Assembly (NCBI GenBank): GCA_964343605.1
Contig: CAYFKJ010000003.1
Coordinates: forward strand, 62,001 to 126,000
Source of the DNA: CAYFKJ01 sp964343605
Lineage (GTDB): Bacteria; Pseudomonadota; Alphaproteobacteria; UBA2966
Reading direction: 5' to 3'
DNA length: 64,000 nucleotides
Shown here: piece by piece, positions 1 through 8,472 of the stretch
Position numbering within the stretch: the stretch's first letter is position 1
Layout: every line of letters begins with the position of its first letter
Notes under the pieces: model-generated
Seen by the model: only the letters and a program-made list of their open reading frames with translations
The model's database searches: none
Told to the model about the DNA's origin: nothing
Position numbers and translations under genes: made by a program

Positions 1-2
1 TG

Positions 3-314
3 ACCATCACCATCGCCGCCATCACCATCGGCATCGCCGTCGACAACGGCATTCACTACATCTACCGCTTCAGGGAGGAGTACGCCGAAACCAACAGTTA
101 CGTCGAAACCCTGCACATTTGCCATTCCAATATCGGCAGGGCGGTGTTCTACACCACCATGACCATCATCTTCGGTTTCTCGATCTTGATGCTGTCCAAC
201 TTCATCCCGACGATCTATTTCGGCGTATTGACCGGGGCGGCCATGTTCATCGCCCTTATGGCGGCGCTCACGGTTCTGCCAAAATTGATTTTGCTGTGGA
301 AACCGTTCGGCTGA
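3..314 (+). CDS. RND/MMPL-type exporter, C-terminal fragment
   Basis: The window opens inside this gene; only the last 103 residues are present. The frame starting at base 3 reads a hydrophobic segment, a conserved-looking GIAVDNGIHYIYRFREE stretch, a short loop, then two further hydrophobic segments ending in LPKLILLWKPFG and TGA. A small-residue helix followed by a DxxIH-type motif and a polar loop is what the last transmembrane block of MMPL/RND proteins (hopanoid or lipid exporter-like) looks like. The substrate cannot be told from this piece. The gene converges on the LysR gene with 77 bp between them; a 6-bp hairpin at 319-333 lies just after the stop but has no T-run. Confidence 0.7.
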   Translation, partial: TITIAAITIGIAVDNGIHYIYRFREEYAETNSYVETLHICHSNIGRAVFYTTMTIIFGFSILMLSNFIPTIYFGVLTGAAMFIALMAALTVLPKLILLWKPFG

Positions 315-391
315 GCTTGCCAATCAAATTGGCGGAAAGAATTGGGGCCCGCATCGAGGCCTCTTTCCCACGTCAAAATTTGTTTTTATTT

Positions 392-1288
392 CTAGCTAAA
401 TTCAGAATCGACAAACCATTGAGCAATGAAATCGACAAATAGCCGCACTTTGTTCGGTAAGTATCTGTTGTGAGGATAAATGGCGTAAACCGCCTCGCCT
501 TCGGGGCTATATTCCTCGAGCACCGAGACTAATCGCCCTGCTCGCAGATCCTCAGTCACACAATAATAAGGCAGCTTAGCTATGCCCTCACTGCGGAGAA
601 CGCAACGATGGACCATCTTTAGGCTGTTCACCGCAAAGCTGCCCGAGACACCGATCTTTTGCTGACGACCGTTTCCCTTACGGAAGTACCACGTGTGCTT
701 GTTGTTGGTGGAATCTAAGACACAGTTGTGCGTTTCCAGGTCTACAGGCTTCTTTGGTATGCCAGCACTGGCGAGATAATCGGGTGTCGCGCAATAGGTC
801 GAATGAGACGGCAGCAAACGTTTACAGATCAGCATGGAGTCTTCAAGAAAACCGTCGCGAATGGCCAGATCCCTTCCTTCTGAGAAAAGATCAACGCGGC
901 GATCGCTTAGGTCCAGATCAACTCGAATGTCAGGATAGTTTTCGCGAAACGCATGAATGGCCCGTATCAGGTGCAATTCGCCAAAGGCGGTTGGCGCAGT
1001 CAGTCGAAGTTCGCCGCTGGCCGACAGACTTTTTTCCTTAACGGCACTCACCATATCGTCGTACTGGTTTAGCAATTGAGCGCAGTCTGACAGGTAACTC
1101 TGGCCAATCTCAGTAAGCGCAAGTGACCGGGTCGAGCGGTTCAGCAGGCGCACGCCCAGTTGGTCCTCCAAGGCACTGACATATTTGCTGGCCAACGCAG
1201 TCGAGATGCCAATTTTGCCGGCGCCCCCGATAAAAGAGCCTTCGCTGGCGACGGCAACATAGGTCCTCATAATATTAATTGTATCCAT
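392..1288 (-). CDS. LysR family transcriptional regulator
   Basis: A 298-residue protein of normal LysR length. The N-terminus (MRTYVAVASEGSF, then a helix-turn-helix around residues 18-60 with SALEDQLGVRLLNRSTRSL) is the classical LysR winged helix. The rest fits the periplasmic-binding-protein-like effector domain. The ATG at 1288 is preferred over an adjacent TTG at 1291 because MDTI...MRTYVAV matches the family start; no clear ribosome binding site is visible. It is divergent from the dioxygenase-like gene at 1406, the usual layout for a LysR regulator and its target. A perfect inverted repeat lies directly upstream of its start. The effector is unknown; an aromatic compound is only an inference from the neighbour. 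Confidence 0.9.
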   Translation of the reverse strand: MDTINIMRTYVAVASEGSFIGGAGKIGISTALASKYVSALEDQLGVRLLNRSTRSLALTEIGQSYLSDCAQLLNQYDDMVSAVKEKSLSASGELRLTAPTAFGELHLIRAIHAFRENYPDIRVDLDLSDRRVDLFSEGRDLAIRDGFLEDSMLICKRLLPSHSTYCATPDYLASAGIPKKPVDLETHNCVLDSTNNKHTWYFRKGNGRQQKIGVSGSFAVNSLKMVHRCVLRSEGIAKLPYYCVTEDLRAGRLVSVLEEYSPEGEAVYAIYPHNRYLPNKVRLFVDFIAQWFVDSEFS

Positions 1289-1290
1289 CA

Positions 1291-1313
1291 ATTATCAATA
1301 TAATGTTGATAAT
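1291..1313. promoter_or_regulatory. Inverted repeat, likely LysR operator
   Basis: ATTATCAA, 7 nt (TATAATG), TTGATAAT: perfect 8-bp arms. It sits immediately before the LysR start in the divergent intergenic region (1289-1405). Its position suits autorepression together with control of the divergent gene. The surrounding DNA is strongly AT-rich compared with the rest of the window. No binding data; assignment by symmetry and position. Confidence 0.55.
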
Positions 1314-1405
1314 ATTTTGTCAAGATTCCCGGTTTTCTGTACTCCTTCCAGTGGCTACCTATTGGACACCCGAACAACTGAACAACTTCAATACAGGAGA
1401 CGCCG

Positions 1406-1786
1406 GTGAAAACTGAGAGCATCAAGGGGTATCATCTTCACACCTACTTTCAAGACGAAGAAAGCCGCGCAAGAGCGGTACAGCTTCGATCTAACATCCA
1501 GTCAACATTCGACATTCATGTCAGCGAGATTTTTGACGAGCGCGACATGAACGATCCGCATCAGCGGCCCATGTTCATCGCATTTTTCAAACCCGTCGAT
1601 TTTGGGACATTTGTTCCCTGGGTCATGCTCCACCAAAACGGTCTCAAGATGATGATCCACCCGCTGACCGGGCAGGATTATGAAGACCACATGGAGCGGG
1701 CCATCTGGTTTAGCGAAGTTTTGTCCCTCAACGAAGCGGCTTTAAGGGATCCCGAAATCGCCTTAACTCAACCCTCATCAGAGTAA
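1406..1786 (+). CDS. DOPA 4,5-dioxygenase family protein
   Basis: A 126-residue protein starting with GTG, with AGGAGA 5 nt upstream. The pattern YHLHTYFQDEESRARAVQLRSNI near the N-terminus, a DPHQRPMF centre and a VMLHQNGLKMMIHPLTGQDYEDH C-terminal half match the small DOPA dioxygenase (DODA-like) family, whose conserved histidines would bind iron for extradiol ring cleavage. His residues are present at each expected region. Many bacterial members have no known substrate, so the family is firm and the reaction is inferred. It is divergent from the LysR gene and followed after 5 bp by a methyltransferase, probably in one transcript. Confidence 0.8.
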   Translation: MKTESIKGYHLHTYFQDEESRARAVQLRSNIQSTFDIHVSEIFDERDMNDPHQRPMFIAFFKPVDFGTFVPWVMLHQNGLKMMIHPLTGQDYEDHMERAIWFSEVLSLNEAALRDPEIALTQPSSE

Positions 1787-1791
1787 CCACC

Positions 1792-2490
1792 ATGACAAGA
1801 TCTCGAAACTGGCAACCATTTGACAGAATTGCCTCAACGAATTCTCCAGGTGTCGGTTTGCAACAGTTGGATCAGAAATTGTCGGCTGCCTACGCGGCCC
1901 AGCGTGAAAAGGCAAGAAACAGTACGGATCGCTGGAGCTACGAACGAGCGTTGGATTATGTTGCCGAGTTCAAAGATCACGCCATCAATAAAGTGCCTGG
2001 TCGGATGGGGAATTTCCATTCACGCGACTGCGTTTTGGACATCGGCTGCGGCGGCGGTGCTGCCGTGCGAGCGACCGCAGACATCATAACCGAGGGCTAC
2101 CTGATCGGTATCGATGCATCCCCCGGAATGGTCCAATTTGCAGAAGCACACTGTACGGATCATCCGGCGTGGGAGCGGATGCGTTTTGCCGTTGGCACGG
2201 CTGAGGACTTGCCACTCCCTGATGATGCCGTTACCGGTGCATGGGCAACCGATTCAGTGCGGCACTGGCCAGATGAACGAAAAGGCATGCCTGAAGCCAA
2301 GCGGGTTATTGCGCCGTGGGGCCGTATTCTGGTGATTGAAGATTTGGGCGGCCAGAGCGATAGCAGCCGAAGAAAAGCCCTCACAAAACTGATGGATGCC
2401 ACGGGTTTTGCCGTCATTCGCTCCGAGTTGATTAGAGCGGATGATGTACGGCTTATTGCGGTAACCGCAATAAACACCAAGGCCGGCTAA
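1792..2490 (+). CDS. Class I SAM-dependent methyltransferase
   Basis: 232 residues. VLDIGCGGGAAVRA (about residues 82-95) is the glycine-rich SAM-binding motif I, followed by an acidic residue ending strand 2 (LIGIDASPGM) and a motif like AEDLPLPDDAV typical of Methyltransf_11/25 proteins. The start ATG follows the previous stop by 5 bp, implying co-transcription with the DODA-like gene and probably a shared aromatic or phenolic substrate; that substrate is not visible in the sequence. The N-terminal 75 residues resemble the helical lid seen in small-molecule methyltransferases. Confidence 0.8.
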   Translation: MTRSRNWQPFDRIASTNSPGVGLQQLDQKLSAAYAAQREKARNSTDRWSYERALDYVAEFKDHAINKVPGRMGNFHSRDCVLDIGCGGGAAVRATADIITEGYLIGIDASPGMVQFAEAHCTDHPAWERMRFAVGTAEDLPLPDDAVTGAWATDSVRHWPDERKGMPEAKRVIAPWGRILVIEDLGGQSDSSRRKALTKLMDATGFAVIRSELIRADDVRLIAVTAINTKAG

Positions 2491-2589
2491 CCTCGAAGAT
2501 TTCCGCTTTGGGTCAGAAACCGACTTCACGGAAGGCGCCAACAATGGTCGGCTTGTCGCCATGAACGGACGTTATCACTTGTCAAAAAT

Positions 2590-4356
2590 TCAGATGTCCA
2601 CCAGTCCGGCTTTCTTCAGGCCGTCAATCAGGTCCGCCTGGCAGGAAATTCGATAGTCGCCAATGATAGTGGCGAGGTTCGGATAGGCAGCCTGGAGAAC
2701 CTCGCACTCGGCCCGGGCATCTTCCACTTGTCCCAGATGGGCGAGTGCGGCGATTCGTACAGCCGCGAAGTGAAAGATCTGTGAACTACCTGTAGCCGAG
2801 CCTTCAAAATTGCGGGCCTTGGTTGACATTTCAAGAGCGCGGTCATAGTCGCCAAGGGAAAAGTGGGCGATTACCAAGGCATCCAAGAACTGATGCGCCA
2901 GGATGTCGCGCGGGCTCAGGCGCCTGGCCGCTTCTATATGTTTGATGCCTTCGCTGGCACGTCCGACATATACCAAAGCCCGCCCGAATGTGCTCTGGAT
3001 GGAGGCTGAATTTGGATTGACGGAAAGGCCTTGCTCCAGGACCGGCAAGGCTTGCTCAGGCCGGCCTAGGATGACGCCTTGCATCACCAAAACTGCACCA
3101 AGACCCCAGTAGGTATTTACATCGTCGTGACCCAATTCAACAGCTCTGCGCCCTTCCGCAATGGCTTCCTCGAATGTGGCGGAACGATCCTCGGTGATGT
3201 TTGTGTAGGCCTGCATGCCCAGGGCTCGGGACACCCCAGTATGTGCCTGCGGTAAATTGGGATCGAGCAAAATCGACTGGCGAAACAAATCCACCGAATC
3301 CGACAGGCTTTCGGGTGTTGGACGTACTAAGCCCTGCATCCCCCGTTGATATAGGTCCCACGCATCGATGTTCGCCGGATGTTTGCGATTGGAACGCTCG
3401 CGTTCCGCTCGGGTAAGTTCCGGTTCAATGGCTCCGGCGACAGTTCCGGTTATCTCGTCCTGGAGGTCGAATATGTCCTCGAGCTCTCTGTCGTAGCGTT
3501 CAGCCCAGATATGGCTGCCTGTGGAACCATCAATTAGCTGAGCGGAAATCCGCAACCGGTCCCCGGCTTTTCGAACGCTACCTTCAAGCACATAGCGCAC
3601 ATTCAAATCCTTTGCGACATCGCGAAGGTCAGGCGATTGCCCCTTGTAGGAGAAGGTCGAGTTGCGTGCCGTCACCTGAAGCCATCCGATCCGCGATAAG
3701 GCCGTGATAATGTCTTCGGTGATGCCGTCTGAAAAATACTCCTGTTCCAGATCACTGGATAAATTGTCGAACGGCAACACTGCAATCGCCGGTTTTTCAG
3801 GCGTCGATGCTGAAGAACCGGTTTTGATCGGCTCAATTCCGACACGATATGCGCGGATCGGCAGTTCGATGTTCTTGACCTGGTGTTCGCCCATATCCTC
3901 GACACTAATGTCGAGCCGGTGACGAACCTGATCAGCGACAAGGCCGGTCAAGCAGATGCCACCCGGTTCCGCCAGGCTTTCCAACCGTGCGGCTATGTTG
4001 ACGCCGTCACCATAAATTTCACCATCGTCATCAATAACCTCGCCCATATGGATTCCGATGCGGAACAACAGCCGCCGATCTTCCGGAATATCCGAATTCT
4101 CGTCCCGGAACCGACGCTGAACTTCGACGGCCATTTCGACGCAACCGACGACGCTGCCGAATTCAGCAAGGATCGCATCTCCGGCATAGTGATTTACCTT
4201 GCCACCCCGTCCCTCAATGGCGCGGGTCAGCGTCGATAGTCCGCTACGTAGCGCCTCGTGCGTGGCGTCTTCGTCTAGCCCTGTTAATCGTGAATACCCC
4301 GCAACATCGGCATAAAAAATAGCTGCCAGTTTTCGCTGGAATGGTTGATCCGCCAT
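2590..4356 (-). CDS. Class III adenylate/guanylate cyclase with TolB-like and TPR regions
   Basis: 588 residues, no transmembrane segment. Residues 1-180 form a class III cyclase catalytic domain: metal-binding Asp in FYADVAGYSRL (D17), NHYAGDAILAEF with the second Asp, and GDGVNIAARLE carrying the transition-state Asn and Arg. Next comes a TolB-like N-terminal domain (IAVLPFDNLSSDLEQEYFSDGITEDI) and then about 250 residues of TPR-like helices. The ATG at 4356 is chosen because GGGGGAG lies a few bases upstream. The position that is Lys in many adenylate cyclases (four residues before the GD aspartate) is His here, so the substrate is uncertain. A paralogue of the same architecture lies at 59956-61704. 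Confidence 0.88.
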   Translation of the reverse strand: MADQPFQRKLAAIFYADVAGYSRLTGLDEDATHEALRSGLSTLTRAIEGRGGKVNHYAGDAILAEFGSVVGCVEMAVEVQRRFRDENSDIPEDRRLLFRIGIHMGEVIDDDGEIYGDGVNIAARLESLAEPGGICLTGLVADQVRHRLDISVEDMGEHQVKNIELPIRAYRVGIEPIKTGSSASTPEKPAIAVLPFDNLSSDLEQEYFSDGITEDIITALSRIGWLQVTARNSTFSYKGQSPDLRDVAKDLNVRYVLEGSVRKAGDRLRISAQLIDGSTGSHIWAERYDRELEDIFDLQDEITGTVAGAIEPELTRAERERSNRKHPANIDAWDLYQRGMQGLVRPTPESLSDSVDLFRQSILLDPNLPQAHTGVSRALGMQAYTNITEDRSATFEEAIAEGRRAVELGHDDVNTYWGLGAVLVMQGVILGRPEQALPVLEQGLSVNPNSASIQSTFGRALVYVGRASEGIKHIEAARRLSPRDILAHQFLDALVIAHFSLGDYDRALEMSTKARNFEGSATGSSQIFHFAAVRIAALAHLGQVEDARAECEVLQAAYPNLATIIGDYRISCQADLIDGLKKAGLVDI

Positions 4357-4659
4357 ATGCCTCCCCCAGGCATAATTCCTTAGGATCATTCTAGAGTCAG
4401 TTGGTCAGATAACAATGGATTTGGAAAGGTTGGAGTTAGAGCGTGAGTCTGTTTTGGGTTAAAAGCGGACCCGATTTGCACGCTGATTTGCGTCGGAAAT
4501 TGGCCAGGAGCAGAAGCATCGGGGGTCGCAAAATCAGTATCTATTGCGGCGGTTTCTGGCACTGAGCATTCTGATTATCAGGTGATTTTTGTTCTCGGCT
4601 AGGTGCGTGGGCTAATTTCACAACTAAGTTTGCGATTGCATCAAACACGGGAGATGAAA
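4357..4659. other. Intergenic region, 303 bp
   Basis: Divergent region between the cyclase and the VOC gene. No open frame with a ribosome binding site was found. An 11-nt palindrome CTGATTATCAG lies near 4570-4580; nothing else stands out. Promoters for both genes must be here but I cannot place them with confidence. Confidence 0.5.
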
Positions 4660-5019
4660 ATGGAGAAGGCGTTGGGAATAGGCGGCTTGTTTTTTCGCTC
4701 GCGCAATACGTCTGAGCTGAAACGATGGTATGCGAAGCACCTGGGCATTGATCAGCAGTCAGGCTTCTGGCAACAGCGGGCGGGACCGACCGTGTTTGCA
4801 CCGTTTGAACACGACACGAAATATTTTGGGCAAAAAGACCGTCAGTGGATGATAAATTTTCGAGTGGCTGATTTGGACGCGATGATCAAACAACTCAAGT
4901 CTGCCGATATCAGTGTGGAGACACGAGATGAATGGGACTCTGAGGCTGGACGGTTCGCCCGCATACACGATCCCGACGGCAATCCCATAGAGCTCTGGCA
5001 GCCGGCTGCAGAAAATTAA
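4660..5019 (+). CDS. VOC/glyoxalase-like protein
   Basis: A 119-residue single VOC module with beta-alpha-beta-beta-beta halves: GIGGLFFRSRNTSELKRWYAKHLGI at the N-terminus and FARIHDPDGNPIELWQP at the C-terminus, the typical closing signature with a metal-binding Glu. Two ATG codons lie close together (4654, 4660); the second is preferred because GGGAG at 4649-4653 is then 6 nt away. The first-half metal ligand is not obvious, as the position often held by His appears as GLFF. Function (isomerase, resistance or dioxygenase-type) cannot be assigned. Stands alone. Confidence 0.75.
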   Translation: MEKALGIGGLFFRSRNTSELKRWYAKHLGIDQQSGFWQQRAGPTVFAPFEHDTKYFGQKDRQWMINFRVADLDAMIKQLKSADISVETRDEWDSEAGRFARIHDPDGNPIELWQPAAEN

Positions 5020-5201
5020 GCGTGGCGAATTGAATATCTGGCCCGAACTCGTATTTCCGAGTTGGGTCAGTTGCAGGCCTAATTGTTGGCTCCGAAAGTG
5101 GTCTGCTGTTCACGCCAAAGCAGATTTTGTTTCTGGAAACATCCGATTCCCCGGAGAATAGGGCGGCGGCGGATCTCCAATTTCAAGCTATCGGATTTTC
5201 G

Positions 5202-5963
5202 TCATCCGGCCCCACCCGGAAAGAAGATGAAATTGAAGACGTAGCCGCGCTTCCCAACCATCGGCCGGTGGCAGACGTCGAAATCGAGGCTCAGCGCCTT
5301 GGTCAATCGGCCATTGTGGAGGGCGAATCCCGTGTAGCCGTAGGCTTCAACGGTGCGGATCATATCCTCGATGGGGATGCCGGTGTGGCGCTCCTCCATC
5401 TCGATCAAGAGAACCGGCCGATCCCTGGCCAGCGTTTCTGGCGCTCCCTCCAGGGTTTGCAGTTCGAACCCTTCGACATCGACCTTGATAAACCCGACCG
5501 GCGGCAGATCGAGGTCGTCGATGCGGACCGTCTCGACGGTGACCGCGCCGTACTCGCCTTGTACCTTTTTCGCGCTCAACGATCCGCCCTGATTAGAAAA
5601 TCCTTTCTTGCTGCCGCGGGGAATGCGCAACTCGGCGGTGCCTTTGGCGTTCGAGATTGCAAGCTGCTGAGCCGTTGCATTGCGGGGCAGGCTGCGGATC
5701 AGCGACTTGAAGAGCTTCGGGTTGGGCTCGAATGCGTAGACCTGGGTTGCCAGCGGGCCGAGCAAGTGGGTGTAGACACCCTTGTTGGCGCCGATGTCCA
5801 AAGCGGCGCGGCCGTGATCGACGAGAAACGGCAGCAGCCGCGTTTCCGCTTCGCCGCGCCGCAGTTCCTTGGCAACCCGGTATTTCATGTAAAGCCCCGG
5901 CGGGACCAGGAGATCCTTGATCCTCTCCTCGAACGTCGAAGGCGGCTGCCAACCGGTGCTCAC
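5202..5963 (-). CDS. FkbM family methyltransferase
   Basis: 253 residues. ALDIGANKGVYTHLLGP (about 53-69) is the SAM-binding motif I and VYAFEPNPKLFKSL the next motif. IKVDVEGFELQTLEGA (about 158-173) is the FkbM hallmark, seen in enzymes that O-methylate sugars, polyketides or lipids. The start is GTG and overlaps the aat stop by 4 nt (GTGA), so it is translationally coupled to aat. That pairing with a tRNA-protein transferase has no obvious biochemical logic and is probably positional. The natural acceptor is unknown. Confidence 0.85.
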   Translation of the reverse strand: MSTGWQPPSTFEERIKDLLVPPGLYMKYRVAKELRRGEAETRLLPFLVDHGRAALDIGANKGVYTHLLGPLATQVYAFEPNPKLFKSLIRSLPRNATAQQLAISNAKGTAELRIPRGSKKGFSNQGGSLSAKKVQGEYGAVTVETVRIDDLDLPPVGFIKVDVEGFELQTLEGAPETLARDRPVLLIEMEERHTGIPIEDMIRTVEAYGYTGFALHNGRLTKALSLDFDVCHRPMVGKRGYVFNFIFFPGGAG

Positions 5964-6685
5964 GCCAAGGCCTCAATCGCTTCGGCACCGCTGATCTGCG
6001 CAGGCAGGGCGAAGAAATCGGCGACATGATCCAGAGCGTCGTTCAGTTGCTCCTGATAGTCGTCGCGCAGGACTTCGACGGCGCCGAACATGGCGAGGTG
6101 GTCGGTAATGAACTGGGTGTCCAGCAGGGTGTAGCCGCCGACACGCAACCGGGCGACGAGGTGGACAAGGGCCACCTTGCTGGCGTCACGGGCCCGCGCG
6201 AACATGCTTTCACCGAAAAACGCCGTGCCCAGGCTGACCCCGTAGAGCCCGCCGGCCAGTTCGTCTTCGCCGTTTTCGGAAGCCGACCAGCACTCCACGC
6301 TGTGGGCGTGGCCGCGTTCGCAAAGGGCGGTATAGAGATCGATAATCTCGTCGTTGATCCAAGTCGCCTGCCTCCTGGGGTGCGGCTCGGCGCAGGTTTC
6401 CATCACCCGGCGGAAGGCGGTATCGACGGTGACCTTGTAGGTGTCGGAGCGCACTGTACGGGCCAGGCGGCGGGGCAGGTGAAAGCCGTCCAACGGCAGG
6501 ACGCCGCGTTTCTCGGGATCGACCCAGAAGATGCGCGTATCGAAGCGGCCGTCGGCCATGGGAAAGACGCCGACCGAATAGGCCTTGAGAACAAGATCGG
6601 GTGTTAGATCCGGCCCGCTGATGTCTCTACTTCTCCTCGCGCTTGGCGATGAACGATTCAAGCCAGTGGATGTCGTACGCGCCAT
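5960..6685 (-). CDS. aat: Leucyl/phenylalanyl-tRNA--protein transferase
   Basis: Adds Leu or Phe to N-terminal Arg/Lys of proteins, making N-degrons for ClpAP. Family features are clear: LVLKAYSVGVFPMAD, IFWVDPEKRGVLPLDGFHLPRRL, HSVECW, GGLYGVSLGTAFFGESMF and a conserved YTLLDTQFITDHLAMFGAVEV tail. The start is doubtful. The ATG at 6685 lies inside accC, giving a 59-nt overlap and about 21 extra residues that do not look like the family. Homologues normally begin near DISGPDLTPDL, where the codon is ATC at 6622, with AGGAGA 9 nt upstream. No ATG, GTG or TTG lies between. Confidence 0.92.
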   Translation of the reverse strand: MARTTSTGLNRSSPSARRSRDISGPDLTPDLVLKAYSVGVFPMADGRFDTRIFWVDPEKRGVLPLDGFHLPRRLARTVRSDTYKVTVDTAFRRVMETCAEPHPRRQATWINDEIIDLYTALCERGHAHSVECWSASENGEDELAGGLYGVSLGTAFFGESMFARARDASKVALVHLVARLRVGGYTLLDTQFITDHLAMFGAVEVLRDDYQEQLNDALDHVADFFALPAQISGAEAIEALA

Positions 6686-7976
6686 ATTGAAAATAGTGAT
6701 CGTTGATCAGCACGCGGTGGAGGTCCAGCGTCGTCGGGATACCGCCGATGACGTATTCCTCCAGGGCGCGGCGCAGCCGCATGATGCACTCGGTGCGGCT
6801 GCCACCCCGGACGATAAGCTTCGAAATCAGGCTGTCGTAATGCGGCGGCACGCGATAGCCGGAGTAAAGTGCCGAATCGACGCGTACATCCAAACCGCCG
6901 GGCGGATGATAATCGGTGATCTGACCCGGCATGGGTACGAAGGTGCGCGGATCTTCGGCGTTGATGCGGCATTCGATGGCGTGGCCGGAGAACTGGATGT
7001 CTTCCTGCTTGAAGCTCAGCGGGGCGCCGTCGGCGATGCGCAACTGTTCGCGTACGATGTCGATGCCGGTGATCATCTCGGTGATGGGATGCTCGACCTG
7101 CAGGCGCGTGTTCATTTCGATGAAGTAAAACTCGCCGTCCTCGTAAAGGAATTCGATCGTGCCTGCGCCCAGGTAACCCAGTCCGCTGATCGCCGTGGCG
7201 ACCTTGTCGCCGATTTCGGTGCGCTGTTCGGCGTTGAGGGCAGGCGAGGGGGCTTCTTCGAGGACCTTCTGGTGCCGCCGCTGCAGCGAACAATCGCGCT
7301 CGCCCAGATGGACGACGTTGCCGTGACTGTCGGCCAGGATCTGCACCTCGATATGGCGCGGCCGGCCGAGGTATTTTTCGATATAGACCGCATCGTCGCC
7401 AAATGCCGCCTTGGACTCGGCGCGCGCGGTCGAAAAGGCGTGGTCGACGTCGTCGGCCGTTTCGGCAACCTTCATGCCCCGGCCGCCGCCGCCCGATGAA
7501 GCCTTGATGAGGATGGGGAAACCCATTTCCTCGCCGATGCGGCGCGCCTCCTCGGCCGAGTCCACGCCGCCGTCGCTGCCGGGCACAACCGGTACGCCGA
7601 GGCGTTTCATGGTTTCTTTGGCGGCGATCTTGTCGCCCATCAGATTGATGTGCTCGGCCGTCGGGCCGATGAAGGCAATGTTGTGGGCCGAAATGATTTC
7701 CGCGAAGTGGGCGTTTTCGGAAAGGAATCCGTAGCCCGGGTGAATGGCCTCCGCCCCGGTCACCTCGGCGGCCGAAATGATGGCCGGAATGTTGAGATAG
7801 CTGTCGGCGGCGGCGGGCGGCCCGATGCACACTGCTTCATCGGCCAGCCGCACGTGCATGGCTTCCGAATCAGCGGTGGAGTGAACGGCGACCGTGTTGA
7901 TGCCCATTTCCCGGCAGGCCCGGTGAATTCGCAGGGCGATTTCGCCGCGGCTGGCGATGAGAACCTTTTCGAACAT
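6627..7976 (-). CDS. accC: Acetyl-CoA carboxylase, biotin carboxylase subunit
   Basis: 449 residues, the usual length. Carboxylates the biotin of AccB with ATP and bicarbonate, the first half-reaction of fatty acid synthesis. It starts MFEKVLIASRGEIALRIHRACREMGI, followed by the ATP-grasp glycine-rich loop (KASSGGGGRGMKVAE), RDCSLQRRHQKVLEEAPSP, and EFYFIEMNTRLQVEHPITE with the catalytic and metal residues. It lies 13 nt downstream of accB on the same strand; aroQ-accB-accC-aat is a common order in Rhodospirillales-like genomes. The stop falls inside the upstream part of the aat frame. Confidence 0.98.
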   Translation of the reverse strand: MFEKVLIASRGEIALRIHRACREMGINTVAVHSTADSEAMHVRLADEAVCIGPPAAADSYLNIPAIISAAEVTGAEAIHPGYGFLSENAHFAEIISAHNIAFIGPTAEHINLMGDKIAAKETMKRLGVPVVPGSDGGVDSAEEARRIGEEMGFPILIKASSGGGGRGMKVAETADDVDHAFSTARAESKAAFGDDAVYIEKYLGRPRHIEVQILADSHGNVVHLGERDCSLQRRHQKVLEEAPSPALNAEQRTEIGDKVATAISGLGYLGAGTIEFLYEDGEFYFIEMNTRLQVEHPITEMITGIDIVREQLRIADGAPLSFKQEDIQFSGHAIECRINAEDPRTFVPMPGQITDYHPPGGLDVRVDSALYSGYRVPPHYDSLISKLIVRGGSRTECIMRLRRALEEYVIGGIPTTLDLHRVLINDHYFQYGAYDIHWLESFIAKREEK

Positions 7977-7989
7977 CGGCGGCTCCCCG

Positions 7990-8451
7990 CTATTCGATAA
8001 TCAAAAGGATTTCGCCGTATTCGACCGGTGCGCCGTCGCTGATGAGAATTTGCGCGACACGGCCGCTTTTGGGTGCGGGGATGGGGTTCATCGTCTTCAT
8101 GGCTTCGACGATCAACAGCGTTTGGCCTTCCGATACCTCGTCGCCGACCTTAACGAAGGCGGCCGCACCGGGTTCCGGGGCGACATAGGCGGTGCCGACC
8201 ATGGGGGAGGTAACAGCGCCGGGATGGGCGGCCGCATCGGCTTCCTCCCGCGGTTCGGCGGCACGGGCGGCGGGAGAGACAGGGGCGGGGGCGGGGGCGG
8301 TGGCCGGCGCTGCGGCGGCGGGTGCAGCGGTCCGGGCCACCCGGATCTGGCTGGCACCCTCGGTAACTTCGATTTCCGTTAAACCGGTCTCGTCGAGCAG
8401 TCCGGCGAGTTCGCGAATGAGGTCTTTGTCGATCGATGGCTTGTCGTTCAT
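7990..8451 (-). CDS. accB: Acetyl-CoA carboxylase biotin carboxyl carrier protein
   Basis: 153 residues. An N-terminal 40-residue region (LIRELAGLLDETGLTEIEVTEGASQIRVAR) is followed by an Ala/Pro-rich linker (about 41-75) and a C-terminal biotinyl domain (76-153). The biotin-attachment lysine is K119 in LIVEAMKTMNPI; the motif reads AMKT rather than the more common AMKM. It starts with ATG, is co-transcribed with accC 13 nt downstream, and lies 21 nt after aroQ. Confidence 0.97.
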   Translation of the reverse strand: MNDKPSIDKDLIRELAGLLDETGLTEIEVTEGASQIRVARTAAPAAAAPATAPAPAPVSPAARAAEPREEADAAAHPGAVTSPMVGTAYVAPEPGAAAFVKVGDEVSEGQTLLIVEAMKTMNPIPAPKSGRVAQILISDGAPVEYGEILLIIE

Positions 8452-8472
8452 GAAAGTTCTGTTTCCCGCTCT

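Noticed and set aside
319..333. Hairpin after the exporter stop as a terminator
   Set aside because: Only a 6-bp stem and no T-run on either strand.
6658..7830. Long alternative frame inside accC
   Set aside because: Arg/His-rich, no motifs; accC is unmistakable in the other frame.
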